Shown here piece after piece: positions 1-6,221 of a DNA stretch of 6,221 bases. The number at the start of each line of letters is the position of its first letter. The first letter of the stretch is position 1. The DNA is from Chitinophagaceae bacterium (lineage in GTDB: Bacteria > Bacteroidota > Bacteroidia > Chitinophagales > Chitinophagaceae). The DNA is taken from NCBI GenBank assembly GCA_026785745.1, contig JAJAZO010000039.1:1-6221 (forward strand), written 5' to 3'. Below the pieces are notes generated by a model. That model worked only from the letters and a program-made list of their open reading frames with translations. It was not told the origin of the DNA and did not search any database. A program made the translations under genes and the position numbers.

Positions 1-3000
1 ATTTCGTCCATGAAGCCGTCTGCAATATTTTGCTGTACCAATTTTTCATTGGGTATAGTTATCAGTCCCTGCTTTAATGTAATAAGATGACCCATCAGGT
101 TGCCACTATCCACTGTAGAAATATATCGTGGGTGCAGGGGTGCCAATGTTTGTGTATCATACCAATTATATAAATGTCCCCTGTATTTTTCCATGCTTTG
201 CATGGTATTAATGGTATTTGATGTAAGCTCAATTACTTCTCCGGCAGTTATATAGCCAAAGTCGTAGGCGGTAAGATTGGCAAGCATTGACAGGCCAATG
301 TTAGTGGGTGATGTCCTGTGTGCAATTCTTTCTACCGGTTCTTCCTGAAAGTTATCGGGAGGCAGCCAATTATCATTTCTCCCTGCATAGGTTTCAAAAA
401 AGGCCCAAATCTTACGTGCCAGCTTACGCAGGTATATGGTTTGTTCTTTGGACATTTCGGTTTTCTTTTCATTCGTAGGCCTGCTGATGAACCAGGCAAT
501 GAAAGGAGCCGCAGCCCACAGCAACAAAAATGGAAATACTTTTGCCATTGTAAGCGGAGAATAAATTACGAGGTAAACAAAAACACCAGCGGCAAAAAAA
601 GGGGAGAACCACATAATACGATAAGCAACTCCAACGTCTCTTTGATCGGCCCCACTATTATTAAAAGGGTTCCATTGCAGTAGTTTTTTCCTGGAAATGT
701 ATATGCGCCAGATAGTTCGCAATATGGCCCCGCTGTTTACATATAATTCAAAGGGAAGAAAAATAAATACCGCCGCCTGTTGAATAAAATTCTCTTTTAA
801 TGAACGGGCCGTGTACATTAAATGCTGAATAAAAACTTCATCATCAGGCTTTTTAAAAAGTTGCCATATAAAATTGACAACTACAGGAAGAAAAAAAATA
901 GCAAGTACAGCGACTGTCCAGAAAAAAGGATTATGAGAAACCGTCCAGCCAAACAGGAGCAGCAGGAGCAATGCAACGGGCACTAAACTACGTCGTATGT
1001 TATCAAATATTTTCCACTTAGAAAGAAAAGATAACGGATTTAATTGTAGCCGGTTGTTGAATGAAGGCACAAAGGGAAGTACCCAGGCAGCGATTTGCCA
1101 GTCGCCCCGTATCCACCTGTGCCGGCGGCGCATATCAGTTATATAGGAAGATGGATATTCTTCGTACAACTGCACATCGGTGATAAGACCGGCCCGGGCA
1201 TAGGAGCCTTCCAGTAAATCATGGCTGAGTATGCGGTTATCAGGAAACCTTTTCTTTAATACTTTTTCAAATGAATCAATATCATATATTCCTTTACCAA
1301 TAAAAGAACCTTCTTCAAATAAATCCTGGTACACATCTGAAGTTGCCCTTGTATAAGGGTCTGTGCCGGGCTCATTGCCATTCATTTTTGAATAGTAAGA
1401 ACTGCTATCCATTGGCAAACTGTTGGAGACCCTGGGTTGCAAAATTGTATAACCTTCCACTACCCTTTTCTTTTTTTCCGAATACACCGGGTGATTTAAG
1501 GGATGGGCCATGGTTGCAGTCATTTTCCAGGCTACATCCCGTGGCAATTGCGTATCCGTATCCAGCGTAATGATATATTTTACCGAGCTATAAATTTCTT
1601 TTTCACCCACTATCAACGAAAAAAAATTTTCCCCTTCTCCTTTTATTAATGCATTTAAATCTCCGAGCTTTCCTCTTTTTCGTTCAGATCCCATCCATAT
1701 TTTTTCATGATTATTCCATTTTCGTGGCCGGTGAAAAAGAAAGAAAGTATCGTTTTCCTGACGTTCATATTTTTTATTAAGCTCAGTAATTTTTTGTTCC
1801 GCCTTTCTCAATATCATTTCATCTTCCTGCAGATGTTCTTGCTTTGCGTCTTTAAAATCTGTCAATAATGCAAAAAACAGGTTTGCATCACGGTTGGCGA
1901 GAAAACGAACCTCAAGCCCTTCTGTAAGATGTGCCACATCTGCTGCGCTACCCAAAATAGCAGGAATAACTACCATAGTGCGACAGTCCCCGGGAATACC
2001 CTCTGAAAAATCCATCCGTGGTAACAAGCCAGGCCTTGCAGTAATGGTGACAAGCCAGTTTACGATTGATACTGCCACCATGCTGGTTGCTAATAGTGAT
2101 AAGACGGAAAGAAATATCAATTGCCATCTATTAAAGCCCTCAATATGTGCTTTACCAATTAATGCCCAGCAGATAAGAAAAGAAAGCAATATAATGCCTC
2201 CGATGTAGATGGTTAATGGAAACCTGTTAGCCAGTTTTCTGTTTTTCTCCCTGAATGTTAACCTGGCACCTGCTAATTTTTCAATTCGCTTTAATTCTTT
2301 ACCCCGTAAATAGTATCCTATATGTGATTGCCGTTTGTCGTCATTCTTTTGTACACTTTCTTTAGTAAGCCGTACAAGCATTTCCGCTATCTGCTGCTCG
2401 GAGTAATTACTTTTCTTGGCAATATTTTCCACTACATGCCTGTAATAATCTCTTGTATCAAAATCCATAGCGGGATAAATTCCTGCTGCATCCTGCCGCA
2501 AGGTTTCTTCCATGATGCTGGTGCTTTCTACAAAATCCCGCCAGTCAGTTGTACTTAAAAAACGAAGACTCGTGATGCTGTTACTTATGGATACCTGGTC
2601 TGCTGCCTGTTTTTGATTTTCCTGCTGCACCAGTTCATTACTACTCAATCCATTTTCTGACAAGGTTTGCTCCAACCAACTCATTGCTAATACCAATGAA
2701 TTTCCTTTTTCCTGTAGTCTTCTTGTTAACTCTGCTACAAATGAACTTGCCATACGTGGTTTCGACCTGGCCATATCTGCTATTATTAATACCAGGTTTT
2801 TCGGATCCTTTTCGGCCACTGAAACCATTTCATCTGCCCAGTAGGTAGCCAGAGATTTGTTAGTGATATCAATTGATATCTGAATTGAAAGGCGTCGCAA
2901 ATTTTCCAACAATGCAAGCCGGAGCATAATCGGTATGGCCCATAATTCCCCTAGATTCAAAAAATTAACCTGTTGATACGCCGAAACAAAATTCTGGAGG

Positions 3001-3515
3001 CTTTTCAGGCTTACATGACCATCAGAATGGGAAATAATTTCCACAGCTATATCATAAACACGGGGCAACCCGGCAGAAACACCCTTTGCTAATTGTGGCA
3101 ATCCTTTACTATACCCTTTAGGCAAATGCTTTTTAGCTGTATAAATTTGCTCTTCGATCAGGTAAAAATTATCGAGGAGCCATTCCCCTGCCGGTGTTAT
3201 GCGGCTCTCTTGTTTTACATTTTCATTAAGGATGAAATGAACTTCGAGCAGGATGTTTTCGTTTTCCGCAAGTCTTTTCAGCAACTGCTCTGAAAGGTCT
3301 TTACTAATTAATACATGCCTTTTAGCAAGAGCTTTTGCATGATGATCAAGCTGTTCTGCGGTAAAAATTTCAGCCCTTAGTGGCAGGCTTTCATCCACTC
3401 CATCGTTATCATTACTAAAAAATGGCTCGATGACATTCTTTTTAAATTTGGACATAGCACCAGGAAGCATTTCAAAGATATCTTTCTCCTTATTTTTTCT
3501 TTGATTTGTCTGCAT
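1..3515 (-). CDS. ndvB: Cyclic beta-1,2-glucan synthase (NdvB/ChvB/Cgs type), 5' part, runs off left edge
   Basis: This is the first 1171 codons of a giant inner-membrane enzyme that polymerises UDP-glucose into beta-1,2-glucan and cyclises it; family members are about 2800 residues. Residues 1-430 are a mostly helical soluble region with the family-typical TDWRDF (W325) and MDFDTRDYYRHVVE stretches. Membrane helices lie near 435-454 and 465-491. The GT84 domain follows: WMGSERKRGKLGDLNAL (607-623), DTDTQLPRD (652-660, DxD at D652/D654), EGSFIGKGIYD (735-745), SHDLLEG (764-770) and RRHRWIRGDWQ (797-807), all intact. Further helices lie near 845-859, 864-884, 969-986 and 993-1011, giving six in total as in the known family. 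From about 1050 the glucoamylase-like transglycosylase domain (GH189 type) begins: WLPPDNF, RTSPTNIGL, AYDFGYIT, YNWYDT (W1118), STVDSGN (D1136). The GH94 domain is outside the window. The ATG at 3515 has an in-frame TAA upstream and only a weak AGG. Met16 (3470) has AAGGAG 15 bases upstream, which is too far to prefer. No frame break was seen over the whole stretch. Confidence 0.93.
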   Translation of the reverse strand, partial: MQTNQRKNKEKDIFEMLPGAMSKFKKNVIEPFFSNDNDGVDESLPLRAEIFTAEQLDHHAKALAKRHVLISKDLSEQLLKRLAENENILLEVHFILNENVKQESRITPAGEWLLDNFYLIEEQIYTAKKHLPKGYSKGLPQLAKGVSAGLPRVYDIAVEIISHSDGHVSLKSLQNFVSAYQQVNFLNLGELWAIPIMLRLALLENLRRLSIQISIDITNKSLATYWADEMVSVAEKDPKNLVLIIADMARSKPRMASSFVAELTRRLQEKGNSLVLAMSWLEQTLSENGLSSNELVQQENQKQAADQVSISNSITSLRFLSTTDWRDFVESTSIMEETLRQDAAGIYPAMDFDTRDYYRHVVENIAKKSNYSEQQIAEMLVRLTKESVQKNDDKRQSHIGYYLRGKELKRIEKLAGARLTFREKNRKLANRFPLTIYIGGIILLSFLICWALIGKAHIEGFNRWQLIFLSVLSLLATSMVAVSIVNWLVTITARPGLLPRMDFSEGIPGDCRTMVVIPAILGSAADVAHLTEGLEVRFLANRDANLFFALLTDFKDAKQEHLQEDEMILRKAEQKITELNKKYERQENDTFFLFHRPRKWNNHEKIWMGSERKRGKLGDLNALIKGEGENFFSLIVGEKEIYSSVKYIITLDTDTQLPRDVAWKMTATMAHPLNHPVYSEKKKRVVEGYTILQPRVSNSLPMDSSSYYSKMNGNEPGTDPYTRATSDVYQDLFEEGSFIGKGIYDIDSFEKVLKKRFPDNRILSHDLLEGSYARAGLITDVQLYEEYPSSYITDMRRRHRWIRGDWQIAAWVLPFVPSFNNRLQLNPLSFLSKWKIFDNIRRSLVPVALLLLLLFGWTVSHNPFFWTVAVLAIFFLPVVVNFIWQLFKKPDDEVFIQHLMYTARSLKENFIQQAAVFIFLPFELYVNSGAILRTIWRIYISRKKLLQWNPFNNSGADQRDVGVAYRIMWFSPFFAAGVFVYLVIYSPLTMAKVFPFLLLWAAAPFIAWFISRPTNEKKTEMSKEQTIYLRKLARKIWAFFETYAGRNDNWLPPDNFQEEPVERIAHRTSPTNIGLSMLANLTAYDFGYITAGEVIELTSNTINTMQSMEKYRGHLYNWYDTQTLAPLHPRYISTVDSGNLMGHLITLKQGLITIPNEKLVQQNIADGFMDE
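2865..2880. repeat. 16-bp perfect palindrome inside the glucan synthase gene
   Basis: GATATCAATTGATATC is a perfect palindrome: two GATATC units flanking CAATTG, with TGATATC also repeated directly at 10-bp spacing. It lies within the coding sequence for the helical N-terminal region, encoding an I-S-I-D-I stretch, about 640 bases inside the gene. No function is known; it could be a binding site or chance in AT-rich DNA. Confidence 0.5.
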
Positions 3516-3681
3516 GCACCTGAATAAGTTTAGTTATGGTGGTTGATCTGGTATTCCCGCATAAAAGTAAGCCAATATCATGCCTTATGCAGTTGATTGA
3601 GCCTTAATAGCCATAGAGGTAGTAAAGTGTTTTATGTCAGCCGGCTTCGTATCATTTTATCGGTACATTTGAAAAAAAATC
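3516..3681. promoter_or_regulatory. Divergent intergenic region between glucan synthase and enoyl-CoA hydratase genes
   Basis: This 166-bp non-coding stretch must carry the start signals of both divergent genes. On the plus strand it ends in an exact TAnnTTTG element and an A-rich run before the hydratase ATG. On the minus strand the nearest match to a Bacteroidota -7 box is TACTTTTA (complement of 3562-3569), which lacks the final G and has no clear -33 TTG partner, so the glucan synthase promoter is not assigned. An 8-bp palindrome AGCCGGCT (3639-3646) and a loose GCATAA/TTATGC inverted repeat (3559-3590) are present. No RNA gene or riboswitch-like structure was seen. Confidence 0.6.
3664..3671 (+). 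promoter_or_regulatory. Possible Bacteroidota -7 box (TACATTTG) for the enoyl-CoA hydratase gene
   Basis: TACATTTG matches the TAnnTTTG consensus of Bacteroidota housekeeping promoters exactly. I could not find a TTG-type -33 element at the usual 17-21 base spacing. If transcription started about 7 bases downstream, the leader before the ATG at 3682 would be only about 4 bases, so the transcript would be nearly leaderless. The match may be chance in AT-rich DNA. Confidence 0.28.
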
Positions 3682-4458
3682 ATGTTTACCACCCTGCTTA
3701 CCGTTCTTGAAAACGGGATTTATATTATTACTATCAACCGACCCGATAAATTGAATGCATTAAGTAAAAATGTATTTACCGATTTAAACATAGCCTTGGA
3801 TGAAATAAACAGTAATGCCGAAATAAAATCTGTCATCATCACTGGTGCCGGGCCAAAAGCTTTTGTAGCAGGGGCAGATATTTCAGAGTTTAATGCTTTG
3901 AGTAAAGACCAGTCTATGTCATTGGCAAAAAGAGGACAGGACACTTTTGCAAGAATTGAAAATTCCTCCAAACCAATCGTAGCTGCCGTAAATGGTTTTG
4001 CATTGGGCGGTGGTTGCGAGTTAGCGATGAGTTGTCATTTCAGGGTGGCCAGTGAAAATGCAAAGTTTGGTCAACCAGAAGTAAACCTTGGCTTGATTCC
4101 CGGCTATGGCGGCACACAAAGGTTGGTGCAATTGATTGGAAAAGGAAAAGCAATGGAGCTTTTAATGTCAGCTCACCTGATAGATGCAGCTGAAGCAAAA
4201 CAATTGGGTTTGATAAATTATGTTACAACTGCTGAAACATTATTGGAACACACTAAAAAAATTCTTGACATCATAAATTCCAAAGCTCCGCTGGCAGTAG
4301 CAGGTTGCATCAAAGCTGCTAATGCCGTATTTGATGAAACAAAAGAGGGCTATGCGGTGGAGATTGAACAGTTTGGTAATGCCTTTGCCACAGAAGACAT
4401 GAAGGAAGGAACAACAGCTTTCCTTGAAAAGAGAAAAGCAGTTTTTACCGGCAAATAA
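3682..4458 (+). CDS. Enoyl-CoA hydratase/isomerase (crotonase) family protein
   Basis: This complete 258-residue cytoplasmic enzyme probably hydrates trans-2-enoyl-CoA to 3-hydroxyacyl-CoA in fatty-acid or short-chain acyl-CoA breakdown. The N-terminal NRPDKLNAL (19-27) is the typical CoA-site strand. AFVAGADI (60-67) supplies one oxyanion-hole amide (A65), and GFALGGGCELAM (105-116) supplies the other (G110). The two catalytic glutamates of true hydratases are present, E113 in GGCEL and E133 in FGQPE, followed by GLIPGYGGTQRL (137-148). The C-terminus FLEKRKAVFTGK is the usual family ending, and length is normal for a stand-alone hydratase. The ATG is preceded by an A-rich run without a Shine-Dalgarno sequence. 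No other beta-oxidation gene is adjacent, so the substrate (crotonyl-CoA, phenylacetate-derived or longer chain) cannot be named. Both glutamates argue for a hydratase rather than an isomerase. Confidence 0.95.
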   Translation: MFTTLLTVLENGIYIITINRPDKLNALSKNVFTDLNIALDEINSNAEIKSVIITGAGPKAFVAGADISEFNALSKDQSMSLAKRGQDTFARIENSSKPIVAAVNGFALGGGCELAMSCHFRVASENAKFGQPEVNLGLIPGYGGTQRLVQLIGKGKAMELLMSAHLIDAAEAKQLGLINYVTTAETLLEHTKKILDIINSKAPLAVAGCIKAANAVFDETKEGYAVEIEQFGNAFATEDMKEGTTAFLEKRKAVFTGK

Positions 4459-4460
4459 TT

Positions 4461-5078
4461 TTATTGAAACAATTCATCTGGAAACACCCGTATTACTTTT
4501 ACAAACCGGCTTTGATAATATTTTTCAAATGGTGTAATAACCACTCCTTTTGCTTTTCCTGATGTGGAATGAATAAACTGCAGGCTGTCATTCTCATTCT
4601 TTGCTACAATTCCCATATGTCCCACTACTCGAATTGTACTGTCTGTGCCAGTAAACAATATCAGGTCTCCGGGTTTTGCTTTTTTTATATCTATTTCCCT
4701 TCCATAATCAGTAAAGTCAACTGAAGATCGGGGTACATTAATACTGTAATGATTAAAAACATAAGTAATAAAGCCGGAGCAATCAAATCCTTTTTCGGGA
4801 TCGGTAGATGCATAGAGGTAAGGAATGCCAAGAAGGGTTTTTGCAAAAGCCATTATTGAATCCGGTAGAATTGACCCAGTATTGATTTTACCCCTCACCT
4901 GTTCCGCAGATGTTGCAGCCGTTCTTTCATTGATAGTATCTTCAATTGCTGTAATAATTGTGGCCGAATCATCCGGGGTGATGTGAGGAGTTTGATCTTT
5001 TTCATTTGAACAAGCGGCAAGGCTTGCTATAAGAATAACAGGAAAAAATAGTTTACCGGCTGTTGAGATCTTTTTCAT
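4461..5078 (-). CDS. NlpC/P60 (C40) family cysteine peptidase, lipoprotein
   Basis: This 205-residue lipoprotein is a probable cell-wall peptide hydrolase of the D,L-endopeptidase type. Numbered from the ATG at 5078, it has a lysine-led signal peptide with hydrophobic core (about 10-19) and lipobox LAAC, so lipidation is expected at C23. The following S-N-E-K-D is acidic and could direct surface export in Bacteroidota. A linker of about 50 residues leads to one NlpC/P60 domain: FAKTLLGIPYLY (78-89), FDCSGF with catalytic C100, KPGDLILF (135-142), GHMGIV with H154, and FIHSTSG with H170, giving the usual Cys-His-His triad. No SH3b or LysM domain is present. A TTG one codon upstream (5081) is in frame, but ATG with MKK is the likelier start. 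The gene follows the fucosidase stop by 5 bases, so co-transcription is likely. Its 3' end faces the enoyl-CoA hydratase with only 2 bases between stops. Confidence 0.92.
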   Translation of the reverse strand: MKKISTAGKLFFPVILIASLAACSNEKDQTPHITPDDSATIITAIEDTINERTAATSAEQVRGKINTGSILPDSIMAFAKTLLGIPYLYASTDPEKGFDCSGFITYVFNHYSINVPRSSVDFTDYGREIDIKKAKPGDLILFTGTDSTIRVVGHMGIVAKNENDSLQFIHSTSGKAKGVVITPFEKYYQSRFVKVIRVFPDELFQ

Positions 5079-5083
5079 CAAAA

Positions 5084-6221
5084 TTATTTTTCGATCAGCT
5101 TTTCATCAATTAAGTAGGCAGCCACACCGCTGATATTATCACTGCCCTTTGCATCTTCCAGATAAACCCTGAATGAAGTAATATTTATTGCAGGAAACGT
5201 AAGTATTCTTTTGTGTCCTACACTGGTACCGTTTACTTCCCCTGTTATTTTACTGCCTTTATAAAAAACAATGTTGAATTTACGTACCGTTTGCCCGAGA
5301 TGAATAGCTTCCCGGAGTACAATACAGTTTATATTCGTTTCCTCAGGAAGTTCTACAATAAAATTTTGCAGGTTAGCCCCAAATGCATCAGTGGGTTCAA
5401 TTGACCGAAATGTAATTTCTTTCGGTTTGAATTCATAAAATGTCCTTGCTGATTTCAACAGGTTGTCATTAAAACTTTCATCCCGTAGTTTTTTAAACTC
5501 CATCAGTGCTGCCACATCTTTATCTCCTATCAGTCCCCGGCTGTCGGGTGGAACGTTCAATAATAGATTGGCCCCTCTTCCCACAGATTTCAACCAGAGT
5601 GCAAACAATTGTTGTGGTGTTTTTATTTTTCCATCTTCATTGGCATGCCAGAACCATCCGGGCCTGATGCTCACATCACATTCAGCCGGTATCCATTGTT
5701 TGCCATTATAATTACCATGATTCAACGTATCCATAGCCGGAGAGCCTGATCCTCTTTTAAATCCTGCAGTATCCAAAAAATTCCAGTTCGGGTCACCGGC
5801 TATTCCGTTTTCATTTCCCACCCAACGAATGTCGGGACCAATATCACTGAACACAACCGTACGGGGAGAAATTTGCCTCACCGTATTTTCAAAACGCCGC
5901 CAATCATACACTTGTCGCTTTCCATTTGGCCCTTCCCCGTTGGCACCATCCCACCACAACTCCCATACAGCTCCATAATCTTTCAGCACTTCTTTTATCA
6001 TTCCCACAAACACATCATTATACTTTTCTGTGCCATAGTCGGGATGATTTCTGTCCCACGGAGAAATATAAACACCAAATTTTAACCCGGCTTCCCGGCA
6101 AGCCTGTGATAATTCTTTCAATACATCTCCTTTCCCATCTTTCCATTTGCTTTCTCTTACCGTATGCTTTGAAAATTTGCTTGGCCATAAACAAAAGCCA
6201 TCATGGTGTTTGGCAGTAATG
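5084..6221 (-). CDS. GH29 alpha-L-fucosidase, N-terminus missing at right edge
   Basis: The last 378 codons of a glycoside hydrolase family 29 enzyme that releases alpha-L-fucose from glycans. The frame stays open to the window edge, so the start, any signal peptide and roughly the first 100 residues are outside. Counting from the first full codon (6220), visible motifs are TAKHHDGF (2-9), GLKFGVYISPWDRNHPDYGT (45-64), ELWWDGANGEG (87-97) with probable nucleophile D91, and GPDIRWVGNE (128-137), where E137 is a candidate acid/base by analogy with GH29-B enzymes. SIRPGWFWH (183-191) and GRGANLLLNVPPDSRG (213-228) complete the catalytic fold. A beta-sandwich C-terminal domain follows from about residue 255, including VLREAIHLGQTVRKF. 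The motif pattern resembles subfamily GH29-B (alpha-1,3/1,4-fucosidases), but that is inference. An in-frame TTG at 6121 is not the start, since the HHDG motif lies upstream of it. The NlpC/P60 lipoprotein gene follows immediately. Confidence 0.94.
   Translation of the reverse strand, partial: ITAKHHDGFCLWPSKFSKHTVRESKWKDGKGDVLKELSQACREAGLKFGVYISPWDRNHPDYGTEKYNDVFVGMIKEVLKDYGAVWELWWDGANGEGPNGKRQVYDWRRFENTVRQISPRTVVFSDIGPDIRWVGNENGIAGDPNWNFLDTAGFKRGSGSPAMDTLNHGNYNGKQWIPAECDVSIRPGWFWHANEDGKIKTPQQLFALWLKSVGRGANLLLNVPPDSRGLIGDKDVAALMEFKKLRDESFNDNLLKSARTFYEFKPKEITFRSIEPTDAFGANLQNFIVELPEETNINCIVLREAIHLGQTVRKFNIVFYKGSKITGEVNGTSVGHKRILTFPAINITSFRVYLEDAKGSDNISGVAAYLIDEKLIEK

Noticed and set aside
318..683. 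Plus-strand open frame of 121 codons
   Set aside because: Lies antisense to the glucan synthase membrane region, whose minus-strand frame has clear family motifs; the translated product is low-complexity and resembles nothing.
891..898. A8 run (also 1619-1626) as possible frameshift or slippage sites
   Set aside because: The glucan synthase frame continues with family-typical sequence on both sides of each run, so there is no sign of a broken or recoded gene.
954..970. Short tandem repeat CAGGAGCAG x 1.9
   Set aside because: Encodes a run of leucines in a membrane helix (849-854); unit length is a multiple of three and the copy number is too low to suggest phase variation.
1894..2208. Plus-strand open frame of 104 codons
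   Set aside because: Shadow of the glucan synthase gene; the minus strand encodes membrane helices 1-2 and the start of the GT84 domain here.
3562..3569. TACTTTTA (minus strand) as the glucan synthase -7 box
   Set aside because: Lacks the final G of TAnnTTTG and has no TTG partner at proper spacing.
3559..3590. GCATAA/TTATGC inverted repeat with 20-bp spacer
   Set aside because: Six-base arms with a long spacer are expected by chance; not placed well against either start.
3720..3971. Minus-strand open frame of 83 codons
   Set aside because: Antisense to the enoyl-CoA hydratase, which has intact catalytic motifs in the plus frame.
4454..4465. AATAA-TT-TTATT inverted repeat as a bidirectional terminator
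   Set aside because: AT-only 5-bp stem with a 2-base loop, largely a by-product of two facing TAA stops; too weak to form a terminator.
6119..6121. TTG as start of the fucosidase
   Set aside because: The family's HHDG motif and conserved residues lie upstream in the same open frame, so this is an internal leucine codon.
5463..6219. Several plus-strand open frames (5463-5711, 5873-6085, 5926-6219)
   Set aside because: All antisense to the GH29 catalytic domain; no recognisable domains or start signals.

Overview
The window looks like a chromosomal segment from a member of the Bacteroidota, possibly a Chitinophagaceae-like organism. The evidence is AT-rich coding (roughly 40% GC by eye), A-rich start regions with little Shine-Dalgarno signal, one TAnnTTTG promoter-like element, a lipoprotein with an acidic Bacteroidota-type sequence after its lipidated cysteine, and the protein types themselves. 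Genus-level placement is inference. The region is almost wholly coding: four genes, no RNA genes, no mobile elements and no CRISPR array were seen.

Left part, minus strand (1-3515): the 5' portion, 1171 codons, of one very large gene that runs off the left edge. It is an NdvB/ChvB/Cgs-type cyclic beta-1,2-glucan synthase. A helical N-terminal region, two membrane helices, a GT84 glycosyltransferase domain with intact DxD and RxxRW-type motifs, four more membrane helices and the start of the transglycosylase (glucoamylase-like, GH189-type) domain are visible. The rest of that domain and the expected C-terminal GH94 domain lie outside.

Middle: a 166-bp divergent intergenic region (3516-3681) separates it from a plus-strand crotonase-family enoyl-CoA hydratase (3682-4458) with both catalytic glutamates. 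Its stop lies only 2 bp from the stop of the convergent gene that follows.

Right part, minus strand: a GH29 alpha-L-fucosidase, cut at its N-terminus by the right edge, is followed after 5 bases by an NlpC/P60 (C40) lipoprotein. These two are probably co-transcribed. The best start for the lipoprotein is the ATG at 5078, not the TTG one codon upstream.

The genes do not form one obvious pathway. Three of the four concern surface or envelope polymers (cyclic glucan synthesis, fucose removal from glycans, peptidoglycan-type peptide cleavage), and the enoyl-CoA hydratase is a stand-alone acyl-CoA metabolism gene. I see no convincing undescribed system. The points most worth follow-up are the glucan synthase in this host and the fucosidase/NlpC-P60 pair.
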